Assembly: GCA_030605085.1 (NCBI GenBank)
Contig: JAUWBH010000034.1
Span: forward strand, 1-40,187
Direction of reading: 5' to 3'
DNA: 40,187 nucleotides
DNA from: Promethearchaeota archaeon
GTDB taxonomy: Archaea > Asgardarchaeota > Lokiarchaeia > Sigynarchaeales > SOKP01
In this document: positions 16,532 through 24,822 of the stretch, one piece after another
Layout: the number at the start of each line of letters is the position of its first letter
Numbering within the stretch: the first letter of the stretch is position 1
Made by a program: the position numbers and the translations under genes
Notes under the pieces: generated by a model
What the model was told of the DNA's origin: nothing
Database searches by the model: none
The model's input: only the letters and a program-made list of their open reading frames with translations

Positions 16532-17077
16532 TAATGAGATAGAAATAAAAAAGCTTGATATCTATTAAGCGTTCTTACAACAAAGTAAGTATAAATATTA
16601 TTACAAACCAAATAAAATTAATAGATTCAAAAAATAAGTAGTAGAATTACGGTTATAAATAATTTTTAATAATATATAGAGAGGAAATCCTTCATCTTAA
16701 CCATTCTAAATTTAATATTAGCATTAAATTCTTTTTCTTTTTCGAATCTTTAGCAAATAGTTAACGATTCCGTTATAATATTATTGACTTTCAATTTTTG
16801 TCGGATGGACATTAACCATTACACAAAAAATTAAGTTTTTTTGTCGGAATTTAAATCTTAATTATTAATCTATTATTAAAAACTTCAGATAAATTAAATA
16901 AATACGAATATTAATCTTATAATAAAAAACTCAAATTTAATTAGAACCTCAGAAATAGGCAACCATCTCGTTGAAAATAATTAGAAGATTTCAGAAAAAT
17001 TTAAAGAACAATGTTCCGAAAAATTTTACAATTATTTCAATATTTGGAAATAATTGAATTTAAAGAGGAGAAGTGAA

Positions 17078-17398
17078 TTGTCTTATTTAAGGAAGAATCA
17101 AGAATTAATTGATAACTCCTCTTTAGAAAAAGATGATGACACATTTTTTGCAAAATTCATTGGCAGAGAGGCTGATCCTTTAGAAAATCGTAAAAAATCC
17201 GATATTGATAACGATATCATATCGTTATATACGAAAGAAAGGAATTTTAACGAGTATTTCTTATTGATCCAAGATATACATAATGTTTTATTACATTGTA
17301 AGGATCTTACTTATCAAGAAAAATTTGAATTATGTACCAGAGAAAGAAGTCATATGAAAGGGTATTTGAGGGAAGTGTTAAAAAGAATTTTTAAATGA
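17078..17398 (+). CDS. Small charged protein of unknown function
   Basis: 106 residues from a TTG at 17078, chosen because GAGGAG (17065-17070) sits 7 bases upstream; the earlier in-frame TTG at 17054 has no such site. The N-terminal half is acidic and probably disordered. The C-terminal half is helical with a few Cys/His (IQDIHNVLLHCKDLTYQEKF, ELCTRERSHMKGYL). No family recognised. It stands alone between decayed sequence and the C-S lyase gene. Confidence 0.55.
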   Translation: MSYLRKNQELIDNSSLEKDDDTFFAKFIGREADPLENRKKSDIDNDIISLYTKERNFNEYFLLIQDIHNVLLHCKDLTYQEKFELCTRERSHMKGYLREVLKRIFK

Positions 17399-17513
17399 AT
17401 TTTTTTTATAAAAATGTTTATTGATATATTTAAATCTTATTTTATAAGTGTTTTACAGACTCTAAAATGAAAATAATTAAATGACATCTTTCCGTTTTAT
17501 AACATGATAAATC

Positions 17514-18695
17514 ATGAAAAGAAACGATTACAAATTTGACGAATTTTTTAATCGTTCAAATACACAATCAGTGAAATGGGACCTTACAGATAAGATTTTT
17601 CAAAATCCAGATTTATTACCCTTATGGGTGGCAGATATGGATTTTCTTACACCGCAACCCATTAGAGATGCAATTATCAAACGTGCTAAACACGGTATCT
17701 ATGGATATACATATTTTCCTACAAAATATTATGACGCAATTATAAACTGGTTTCAAAGGCGGCATAATTGGGTTATAGAAAAAGAATGGTTAGTATATAC
17801 TCCAGGAGTAATTCCCGCTCTAAATTTCTCTATTCAAGCAATGAGTAAACCAGGTGACAAAGTAATAATTCAAAATCCTGCATATCCCCCCTTTTATAGC
17901 GCTGTTAGGAATAACTCTCGCTTAAGGTTATTAAATCCTTTAATATTTTCTGATGGGCATTATGAGATAAATTTTGGAGATTTAGCTTTAAAAAGAAAAG
18001 ACTCTCGAGCAAAGATCCTTATTCTTTGTAACCCACATAATCCTACTGGTAGAGTATGGACAAAAAATGAATTAATTCGTCTTGGAGAAATTTGTTTAGA
18101 GAATGGAATTTTAGTTCTATCAGATGAAATTCATTGTGATTTGATTTACCCTGAATATCAGCATACGCCTTTTGCTTCGATTTCAGACGAATTTGCTCAA
18201 AACTCAATCACATGCACATCACCAAGTAAAACTTTTAATTTACCTAGTTTACATGTTTCAAATATTATTATACCAAATCCAAAAATACAAGAATTGTTTA
18301 AGAAAGTTGTGCGAAGTATAGATATAAGAGAACCTAATTGCTTTGCCTATATTGCACTAGAAAAAGGATATAATGAATGTGAAGAATGGTTGAATGAAAT
18401 GCTTCGTTATGTAAAAGATAACTTAGAATTTCTAAAAAGTTTTTTAAAAGAAAAGATTCCAGAAATTAGTGTTATTGAACCTGAAGGTACTTATTTGGTT
18501 TGGCTTGATTTTCGAAAATTAATTTCGGATTCAAAAGAATTGAGTAAATTTTTGCTTAAGAAAGCAAAAGTCGCATTGTTTGAAGGATATATATTTGGTA
18601 AAGGCGGAAAGGGTTTTGAAAGGATAAATATCGCATGTCCACGTTCAATTTTAGAAGAAGCTTTAAAAAAAATTGCTCAAGCTATAAAACATTAA
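17514..18695 (+). CDS. PatB/MalY-type PLP-dependent C-S lyase (aminotransferase fold I)
   Basis: 393 residues, full length for the family. The N-terminal signature LLPLWVADMDF and GIYGYTYFPT are typical of the MalY/PatB branch, which cleaves cystathionine or other cysteine S-conjugates to pyruvate, ammonia and a thiol. The PLP site is clear: the Schiff-base lysine is Lys239 in SPSKTFNLPSLHVSN, with LCNPHNPTGRVW and SDEIHCDL as the phosphate and pyridine-binding motifs. It acts in the cytosol. It is convergent with a sulfur-carrier pair (TusA, DsrE), fitting a local sulfur-handling theme. An aminotransferase activity cannot be excluded. Confidence 0.85.
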   Translation: MKRNDYKFDEFFNRSNTQSVKWDLTDKIFQNPDLLPLWVADMDFLTPQPIRDAIIKRAKHGIYGYTYFPTKYYDAIINWFQRRHNWVIEKEWLVYTPGVIPALNFSIQAMSKPGDKVIIQNPAYPPFYSAVRNNSRLRLLNPLIFSDGHYEINFGDLALKRKDSRAKILILCNPHNPTGRVWTKNELIRLGEICLENGILVLSDEIHCDLIYPEYQHTPFASISDEFAQNSITCTSPSKTFNLPSLHVSNIIIPNPKIQELFKKVVRSIDIREPNCFAYIALEKGYNECEEWLNEMLRYVKDNLEFLKSFLKEKIPEISVIEPEGTYLVWLDFRKLISDSKELSKFLLKKAKVALFEGYIFGKGGKGFERINIACPRSILEEALKKIAQAIKH

Positions 18696-18800
18696 TGTGC
18701 TTTTCTTTTAATATCTATTATTATTTTTCTTGCTTTAGCTGGTGGTAGTTTAAGATATACTAGTAAAATAATAACAATATTAAGGATAATTAAAAAAATA

Positions 18801-19028
18801 CTATAATTTTTTAATTTTTAAGTAATAATTATCTCCTTCTGACTTAAATACTAAGACTTCACCATCATGGCTTTTAATAAATCTTTTTATGTTTTCACCT
18901 GCTTCGCAGAAATCGCCCGAAACTTCAAGAACATCTCCACTATTCATCTGGTTCAACATTTTTTTGGTTTTTGCCACTGGCATAGGACATACTAAACCAG
19001 TACAATCTAGTTTAAGAGTATCTGGAAT
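18801..19028 (-). CDS. tusA: TusA/SirA-family sulfur carrier, probable ATT start
   Basis: About 75 residues, the usual size for the family. The defining motif DCTGLVCPMP contains the sulfur-carrying cysteine and lies upstream of the first ATG at 18983, so an ATG-based call of 60 residues would lose the active site. The frame is open upstream to a stop just before GGAAAGAGGTGG and has no ATG, GTG or TTG. ATT at 19028 follows AGAGGTGG at a normal spacing and is the best start. TusA proteins carry persulfide between enzymes. The gene begins 18 bases after the DsrE-like gene, so the two form an operon and probably interact. The remainder (GDVLEVSGDFCEAGENIKRF) fits the family fold. Confidence 0.8.
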   Translation of the reverse strand: MPDTLKLDCTGLVCPMPVAKTKKMLNQMNSGDVLEVSGDFCEAGENIKRFIKSHDGEVLVFKSEGDNYYLKIKKL

Positions 19029-19046
19029 TTTTAACCACCTCTTTCC

Positions 19047-19406
19047 TTATGCGAATATGATATTATCCGCTTCTTCGCACATTTCAAGAAATCCATTCAT
19101 GGTAGTTTTAGACACATCTACCATTAACTCATCTTCAGACATTCCTCGAGCTTTCATGCAAACTCCACAAGCTAAAACCTTTGCTCCCTCCTCGATTACA
19201 TCTTTTAGCCATTTGCCAACATTATCATACGTAGTAGGGTCTTGATTTTTCTTACCAACCCAGATTCCGTCTTCAACGAGGAAAATGTTTATTTTATGTC
19301 CTTCTAATAGAGCTGTATAAGCGAATCTGAGCATTGTGTAAGGTCTTTCTTTCGTATACTGACCGCTGCCAATAGCAATTGTAAAAGTTTTCTTTTTTTC
19401 CAACAT
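19047..19406 (-). CDS. DsrE/DsrF-family sulfurtransferase-like protein
   Basis: 119 residues. It has the DsrE fold pattern: an N-terminal strand TFTIAIGSGQ, a central INIFLVEDGIWV, then GAKVLACGVCMKARGMSEDE with two cysteines in the region used for sulfur transfer in DsrE/TusD-like proteins, and the C-terminal EMCEEADNIIFA. Members form oligomers that pass sulfane sulfur to or from TusA. It is the first gene of the operon with the TusA-like gene. No TusB/C or sulfite reductase is present, so this is more likely a two-component carrier than the full tRNA thiolation or dissimilatory system. Confidence 0.85.
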   Translation of the reverse strand: MLEKKKTFTIAIGSGQYTKERPYTMLRFAYTALLEGHKINIFLVEDGIWVGKKNQDPTTYDNVGKWLKDVIEEGAKVLACGVCMKARGMSEDELMVDVSKTTMNGFLEMCEEADNIIFA

Positions 19407-19526
19407 TTTTCCTAAATATTTTATGACATGAGATTTAATAGTATGAATAGATTTTAATTATTAAATTTTTTCATTATATTTATTTAAAAATTTCATAAAT
19501 CAAAATTAAAAATTATTTAATGGAAT

Positions 19527-21005
19527 CTAGGAATAATTGCTTCGATATTTGGCATATTTACATATTTTGGCCAGCGCTTTCACTGGACGATCCCAAAATT
19601 TGAAAACGATTCCCCCCTCTTTTCTTATTTTGTTTGACCAAGTACTAGCGAAATTTTGAGTATTAATGTATATAATAGGGATTGAATATTTCTGAGAATT
19701 TTTAATAGTTGGAGTAATTATAATTTTCTCTAAGTCTTTTAGTTGTTCAGCAAAATCTTCCCGGAAATCTATATATTTTGAGATTTCATATTGTTGTAAT
19801 CTCGGGAATTCGTAAAAGAATCCTGCTACGCCAAATAATATTATAATATCAATTTCTCCTGATTTCATTAGCATTTTAGGAAATTTTATATAAAAATTTA
19901 ATATATTAGTATCAAAAGTCACATCAACAGGATTACTGCAGTTCGCAGTTGGAGGTAAAAAACCTTTAAATTTTTGTTGGAGGGATTCTGATAATTCAGG
20001 AACGACTAATCCTTCCCTCTCAGCATTATTAGAAACCATAGCTCCTGGTCCTCCAAAATGGGTTAAAATTCCAATACGGGTTCCTTTAGGGTATACTACA
20101 TTCGGTTTAGACAAAATCGATGCAATATCTAAAAAATCTTCTACATAATATGTTTGAATAATATCTGTTTCACTGATCATAGCATCAAATAACTTAGTAT
20201 TCCCTGCCATAGAACCCGTATGGCTTCTTATTGCTCTATTTCCTGCTCGGGAACCACCGCCATACATAGCTATGATTGGTTTTTTTAGCGTAATTTCTTT
20301 CGCTAATTCTATAAATTTTTTTGCTCTTTTTATTTCTTCAATATATAATCCAATTACATTGGTCTCATCATCATCTTTAAAGTATTCTAAAAAATCTACT
20401 AAGTCAATATTGGCTTCATTTCCAATAGATAAAGTTTTACCTAAGTTTAAATCTATATACTCAGGATCTCGAAATAATTGGGATGAAACTGTTCCACTAT
20501 GACTCACTAAGGAAAATTTACCTCGTTTAATTTGGTCATTTATCATCATATTGAACGATTTTTTACCGTCTGGATCAAGCCAACCATTATAAATACCCAG
20601 GCAATTAGGCCCAATGAACCTTATCCCATATTCGTTGGCGATTTCAACAATTTCCGCAGTAAAGGTGTTCCTGTGTTCACCAACCATTTCTCTGAATCCT
20701 CCCGATACAATAACAAGATGTTTTACACCTTTCTCAGCACATTCCTTAAAAATTTGAGGAATAACTTTAGAAGGTATAACTAGAATAACGAGATCTGGTA
20801 TTTCTGGAACATCTTCGATTTTTTTATAAGCCTTATAACCTAGGACATTGTCCAATTTTAAGTGGATGGGATATATATTCCCATCAAATCCAGAGGTTAC
20901 GATCCTAAGGAACAACATACTACCCATTTTTTCATAACTATTACTTGCTCCATAGAAGGCTATACTTTTTGGATTTAATAAATCGTGTAAAAAGTGAGTC
21001 GACAT
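19527..21005 (-). CDS. ADP-forming acyl-CoA synthetase, alpha-subunit type
   Basis: 492 residues. Residues 5-140 form a CoA-binding Rossmann domain (PKSIAFYGASNSYEKMG, VILVIPSKVIPQIFKECAEK). Residues 145-290 are the succinyl-CoA-ligase-like domain, and a second flavodoxin-like domain follows. The phosphorylated histidine is expected in RSHTGSMAG (His near 262). The ATP-grasp beta subunit is not fused and not in the window, so a partner must be encoded elsewhere. Family enzymes convert acyl-CoA plus ADP and phosphate to acid plus ATP, conserving energy from amino- or fatty-acid breakdown. Transcribed away from the LysR gene with about 270 bases between, a typical regulator-target arrangement. 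Confidence 0.85.
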   Translation of the reverse strand: MSTHFLHDLLNPKSIAFYGASNSYEKMGSMLFLRIVTSGFDGNIYPIHLKLDNVLGYKAYKKIEDVPEIPDLVILVIPSKVIPQIFKECAEKGVKHLVIVSGGFREMVGEHRNTFTAEIVEIANEYGIRFIGPNCLGIYNGWLDPDGKKSFNMMINDQIKRGKFSLVSHSGTVSSQLFRDPEYIDLNLGKTLSIGNEANIDLVDFLEYFKDDDETNVIGLYIEEIKRAKKFIELAKEITLKKPIIAMYGGGSRAGNRAIRSHTGSMAGNTKLFDAMISETDIIQTYYVEDFLDIASILSKPNVVYPKGTRIGILTHFGGPGAMVSNNAEREGLVVPELSESLQQKFKGFLPPTANCSNPVDVTFDTNILNFYIKFPKMLMKSGEIDIIILFGVAGFFYEFPRLQQYEISKYIDFREDFAEQLKDLEKIIITPTIKNSQKYSIPIIYINTQNFASTWSNKIRKEGGIVFKFWDRPVKALAKICKYAKYRSNYS

Positions 21006-21276
21006 AATTTAAATCTATGAATTCTTAAAAAGGATTAATACATATTAATTATAAATTTTAATACTTTCTAACTTTAAAACTTATAGATTTAATGAACATG
21101 TTAAATAATAACATTTAAAAATATATGTGGAATTATTAATTAGTCCCAATAACGAAAAGCATTCAAATTTTTCAAATAGAAAGTAATTATAAATGTGATT
21201 TCTTTAATAGAAGTATTGAAATAGAATTGTATTTGATTTTAAATTAAAATAGAATCCTTTTGAGTTGATAATTAAT

Positions 21277-22170
21277 TTGAATATTGAATTTTTAAGAAAT
21301 TTTATAAGTTTGACAAAGTATCAGAGTTTTTCAGATTTGGCAAGGGACCTTTCAATATCCCAAAGCACATTATCGCATCAAATTTCTCAGTTAGAGAAAG
21401 AATTTGGGGATATTAAACTTATTGATAGGACTACAAGAAAATTCACATTAACACATCTGGGAGAAATTTTTTTAGAATATGCTGAGAAAATTATTGCATT
21501 GTATGATTCGTGCAAACAAGAACTTTTAAAATATAGTACGAATATTAGCGAAGATATTTTCATTACCACTTCTACGATTCCAGGAGAGTATATTTTACCA
21601 AAGTTTATAACAAATTTTAACAATAAATATTCAAACGTAAATTTCCAAATTTTAATAAATAATTCGCAAGAATCAATAAATTTATTGAATAAAAGTAAAG
21701 CTGATTTTGCAGGTATTGGTAGCTTTATGAATTATAAAAAAGAAAAATTCGATTATATAGAAATTGGAAGGGATGAGATGGTATTTATTTGCTCTCCTAA
21801 ACATGAAATATTAGAAAAAGACGAAAGCCAAATTAGGTTCGCTGAAATCATCAAATATCCTTTTATTAATAGAGAAATAGGCTCAGGAACTCGTAATATT
21901 ATTGAACAACAATTTTCTGAATATGATTTATTGAATTCTCAATTAGAAATAAATGACAATGATTCAATAATTTCAGCTGTAAGTGAATCTAATAACATCT
22001 CTATTTTAAGCTCTTTCATTGCTAAAAGAGCAGAAAAAGCTGGTTTAATTAAAATTTTGAAAATTAAAGAATATCCTGTTATAGCAAAGAGAGACTTATT
22101 TTTTATTAAATTGAAAGAAAAGGAATTAACAGGATTAAAAAAAAAATTTTGGGAATTTTTGAAAACTTAA
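21277..22170 (+). CDS. LysR-family transcriptional regulator
   Basis: About 297 residues. It has a typical N-terminal HTH (FISLTKYQSFSDLARDLSIS then QSTLSHQISQLEKEFG, then LIDRTTRKFTLTHLGEIFL) and a periplasmic-binding-like effector domain from residue 90. The TTG at 21277 gives the usual LysR start (MNIEFLRNF); an in-frame TTG at 21265 is also possible, and neither has a clear ribosome site. LysR proteins are usually regulated by a small-molecule ligand and often control the divergent gene, here the acyl-CoA synthetase. It converges on the next gene with only two bases between stops. LysR is bacterial in origin and likely an old transfer. Confidence 0.85.
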   Translation: MNIEFLRNFISLTKYQSFSDLARDLSISQSTLSHQISQLEKEFGDIKLIDRTTRKFTLTHLGEIFLEYAEKIIALYDSCKQELLKYSTNISEDIFITTSTIPGEYILPKFITNFNNKYSNVNFQILINNSQESINLLNKSKADFAGIGSFMNYKKEKFDYIEIGRDEMVFICSPKHEILEKDESQIRFAEIIKYPFINREIGSGTRNIIEQQFSEYDLLNSQLEINDNDSIISAVSESNNISILSSFIAKRAEKAGLIKILKIKEYPVIAKRDLFFIKLKEKELTGLKKKFWEFLKT

Positions 22171-22172
22171 TT

Positions 22173-23483
22173 TTATTTCATCATCATTGTTCCCTTATCA
22201 AAATTTAGTAGAGCGTTCCACTTTTGTACGACAGGATATATCCCATTCTTAATTAAAACTATTATAAAGACACTAAAGAAAATATACATTGCTAATCCAG
22301 GAAAGAATCCACTAAATATATCTACTAATGATATTGACTCTAAAGTTATTGCAGAATAAATCGTCGATATTGTGGCTATTAATGCGGAAAGAAAAGAGAT
22401 TAGAAATGCTGTTCTTTTACTTATATCTAATTCAACGAAGCCTATCTTTAAATGATAGTGTTTAGGTTGAACCCAAATCGATAAAGCAGTGTTGCTAATG
22501 GTCCTATTCTCAAAATCAACATAAATATATAACGTTCTTTTTTCGTTTTTTACTTTAAGTTTTTTCTTTTTACCAGACTTAATTGGAAGAACTGAAAAAA
22601 TCATTACAGGCGGATTGACAGAATCTTTTTTAACCACAACCGTCCCTGTTAGCGGATGAACTTCAAATCCTTCTCCTTCTATTCTTATGTTTAGTTTAGG
22701 AGGTTCCTTTTTTGTTGTCGTTATTTCCAAAGTTGTTGTGTATATCGCTTTACCCTCTTCGTCCATTATTTTTAATTCTCCATGAGAAAAGAAAACATAA
22801 AACAGATAACTCTTTTGCATCATCATTACGGAGTAATATTGGAAACCCATATTGATATTATATGTTGTTGGTTGAGGTACTGTTGCATGTGGGGCTAAAT
22901 CTCTCCTTACTGGTTCAATTGGTTCATCCTTACCTCCTCCCATACCCGATTCAGGAGCTCCTCCTGGTGGACTTCCACGATAATCTTCTGAAGCCTTGGG
23001 CTCGGCTTTTAGCATATCAACTTCCGAATCCTCAAGAAATTCTTCAGCCTCTTCTTCCATAGAAGGTTTAGATAATTCAGAAACATGTTTTTTAGGGCTC
23101 TCTTTTTTTCTTTTTTTCTGTTTCTCTTTTTTTTTATCTTCGTCTAATTCTAGCCTCTTTTCGGAGACTTCTATAGCTCTTGTTTTATCCTTCAAATCAC
23201 TGATAAGAGTCTCCTTTTTTTCTATAACATCTTTTAATTTTGTTTCTTCTGATATTATTACATTATTTAAATCCAGAAAATATATGTCTTTGCGTTCTAT
23301 TTGAGTCTCTCGCAACGATATATGTATATCGTCCAAAATATCTTTAACTTTTGTTGATTTTTTATAATGTCCTACAAACGTATAGCCAAGAATGTTATCA
23401 ATAGAAAGTATTTTAGCCTTTTTATCGTAAAAAATTTTATTAATTGATATTTCAAGTTTTGAAACACTTGTAGTTGATTCCAT
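22173..23483 (-). CDS. Membrane protein with possible ubiquitin-like N-domain
   Basis: 436 residues from the ATG at 23483, chosen because AGGAGGGA lies 5-6 bases upstream; an in-frame TTG at 23516 lacks such a site. Residues 5-85 have a beta-grasp-like pattern (LEISINKIFYD, KVKDILDDIHISLRE, DIYFLDLNNVIISEE, KLKDVIEKK) that could be ubiquitin-like. Residues 90-215 are a charged then Gly/Pro-rich linker. Residues 215-355 are beta-rich (YYSVMMMQKSYLFYVFFSHG, EVHPLTGTVVVKKD). Two transmembrane helices end the protein (about 365-385 and 397-420). Probably cotranscribed with the 23596 gene. Function unknown; the ubiquitin-like reading is tentative. Confidence 0.6.
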   Translation of the reverse strand: MESTTSVSKLEISINKIFYDKKAKILSIDNILGYTFVGHYKKSTKVKDILDDIHISLRETQIERKDIYFLDLNNVIISEETKLKDVIEKKETLISDLKDKTRAIEVSEKRLELDEDKKKEKQKKRKKESPKKHVSELSKPSMEEEAEEFLEDSEVDMLKAEPKASEDYRGSPPGGAPESGMGGGKDEPIEPVRRDLAPHATVPQPTTYNINMGFQYYSVMMMQKSYLFYVFFSHGELKIMDEEGKAIYTTTLEITTTKKEPPKLNIRIEGEGFEVHPLTGTVVVKKDSVNPPVMIFSVLPIKSGKKKKLKVKNEKRTLYIYVDFENRTISNTALSIWVQPKHYHLKIGFVELDISKRTAFLISFLSALIATISTIYSAITLESISLVDIFSGFFPGLAMYIFFSVFIIVLIKNGIYPVVQKWNALLNFDKGTMMMK

Positions 23484-23488
23484 ATATC

Positions 23489-23496
23489 TCCCTCCT
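23489..23496 (-). promoter_or_regulatory. Strong Shine-Dalgarno site
   Basis: AGGAGGGA on the minus strand just upstream of the ATG at 23483. It is one of few strong ribosome sites in the window and decides the start of the 22173-23483 gene. Confidence 0.8.
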
Positions 23497-23595
23497 ACTG
23501 TTTCTTTTAATTTCAATTGTTTTTTTTAGTAGTAGGAATATAGAATGATAAGAATGTAAAATATATTAAGATTTATGAAAAAAGTAAAAAGAGGT

Positions 23596-24594
23596 TTAAG
23601 AAGTAAAATCTCTAAAATAAGCTTTAAATTTGAATAACTCGCCCTGAAGATCTTTTAATTTTTTTATATCGGCATCTTCCCCCATAACATTTTTAATGGC
23701 ATCGTTGATTATTTTAATGTCTAGATTGGAAGTTTGATCCTCGTACGATTGCTTCTGTAAATCTCCTTCCCAAGGTTTAAGTTTTGGAAGAGATTCTATA
23801 GGTCTCAATTCCCAATTGATTAAATCTTTATATTCTTCAGAAAGCGGCTTCAGATTATCTTTATTCCATCTTCTAATAATCCAAGGAGCATAATCGTGTA
23901 ATTTATCAAAATCAAGAGTTAAATCATCACGCCACTCGTATTGATGGTTCCAGTTTGCTATAGAAATAAAATTGTCGTTTTTGGACCTTTCAGACGGAAA
24001 AAATCTCCAAGCATTTTGATTAATATTTTCATTCGTAAAAGGTTCTCCTTCTCCGTATTGGAAAAAATAACCTAAATTTTCTAATTTCTTTTTTTTATCG
24101 CTACTTAATTTAAAATATATCTCAATCTGAGTAATATCAATTTTACTTTTTAAAACTTCCTTGAGATATAACTTATAAATTATATCTTTAGCTTTATTTG
24201 GATGACATTTTCCTGAAAAAACTGGATGGTAAGTAAAACAGTAAAAATCCGAATTGTCTCGATTATAGATTTCGACCCAACATTCTATTGGTTTGATGTA
24301 CACATTTGATTTAAAATAATTAAGTATTAATAATCCTTCTAATACCCCAGATATAACGACTACACTAATCAATACAATTAAGTTTACATTACCCCCCATT
24401 AACAAAAATGAGAGGGCTATATAAATTAATAAACCACCAGCTACAAAAAAAGATGCAATTAAAGATTTGTGTGCTTCATGTTCTTTATCTTTTTTTGAAT
24501 ACAACATAACGGGTGCCAACTTAATTACAGGTTCTATACCGTAATCGTTTACAAATTGTTCAAATTCCACCTTATTCCATTCTGAGCTTATCAT
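23596..24594 (-). CDS. Two-helix membrane protein of unknown function
   Basis: 332 residues. Two adjacent transmembrane helices (about 46-67 and 72-92, SLIASFFVAGGLLIYIALSF then LIVLISVVVISGVLEGLLIL) sit in an otherwise cytosolic protein. The large C-terminal part is rich in Trp and aromatic residues (PWIIRRWNKDN, INWELRPIESLPKLKPWEG) and ends in a helical stretch. No family recognised. It lies upstream of, and on the same strand as, the possible ubiquitin-like membrane protein, 112 bases from that protein's start; the two probably form an operon and a membrane complex. Confidence 0.6.
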   Translation of the reverse strand: MISSEWNKVEFEQFVNDYGIEPVIKLAPVMLYSKKDKEHEAHKSLIASFFVAGGLLIYIALSFLLMGGNVNLIVLISVVVISGVLEGLLILNYFKSNVYIKPIECWVEIYNRDNSDFYCFTYHPVFSGKCHPNKAKDIIYKLYLKEVLKSKIDITQIEIYFKLSSDKKKKLENLGYFFQYGEGEPFTNENINQNAWRFFPSERSKNDNFISIANWNHQYEWRDDLTLDFDKLHDYAPWIIRRWNKDNLKPLSEEYKDLINWELRPIESLPKLKPWEGDLQKQSYEDQTSNLDIKIINDAIKNVMGEDADIKKLKDLQGELFKFKAYFRDFTS

Positions 24595-24788
24595 TTTTAT
24601 ATCAGTTGTTTAGAGCATTTATTTTAAATACTTTTTCTCTCGTTAAAAAATCTATATAATGGAATTAAAAAAAAACTTCTCTAAAAATTTATTTGAAAAT
24701 AACTATAATTTATATAATGATTCCGTTTTTACTTTAGAATTTAAGATATGCTAAAAATTATAAATTTAACTGACCTTGAAATTTTTAA

Positions 24789-24798
24789 TTTAAATATA
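24789..24798 (+). promoter_or_regulatory. TATA box, probable leaderless promoter
   Basis: TTTAAATATA lies about 25-34 bases before the ATG at 24823, so transcription would begin at or next to the start codon. No Shine-Dalgarno site is present, which fits a leaderless mRNA. Confidence 0.45.
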
Positions 24799-24822
24799 TC
24801 ATTTTAGTATTTGAAGCTAAAC

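Larger units (their letters stand above)
15955..17077. other. Decayed intergenic region
   Basis: About 1.1 kb without an intact gene but with several coding-like fragments. On the minus strand near 16254-16150 a frame reads KITGEFKFAGRDEIGLMQLE before a stop but has no start. On the plus strand there are a membrane-protein fragment (16263-16490) and a degraded tail copy (16484-16531), both listed separately. The remainder is AT-rich. It looks like a graveyard of deleted genes rather than a regulatory region. Confidence 0.5.

Noticed and set aside
18696..18794. In-frame hydrophobic extension after the C-S lyase stop (FLLISIIIFLALAGG)
   Set aside because: It has no start codon and follows a normal stop at the expected family length; probably AT-rich chance sequence.
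22862..23304. Two plus-strand frames opposite the linker of the 22173-23483 gene
   Set aside because: Low-complexity shadows of the charged linker; the real gene has a strong ribosome site on the minus strand.
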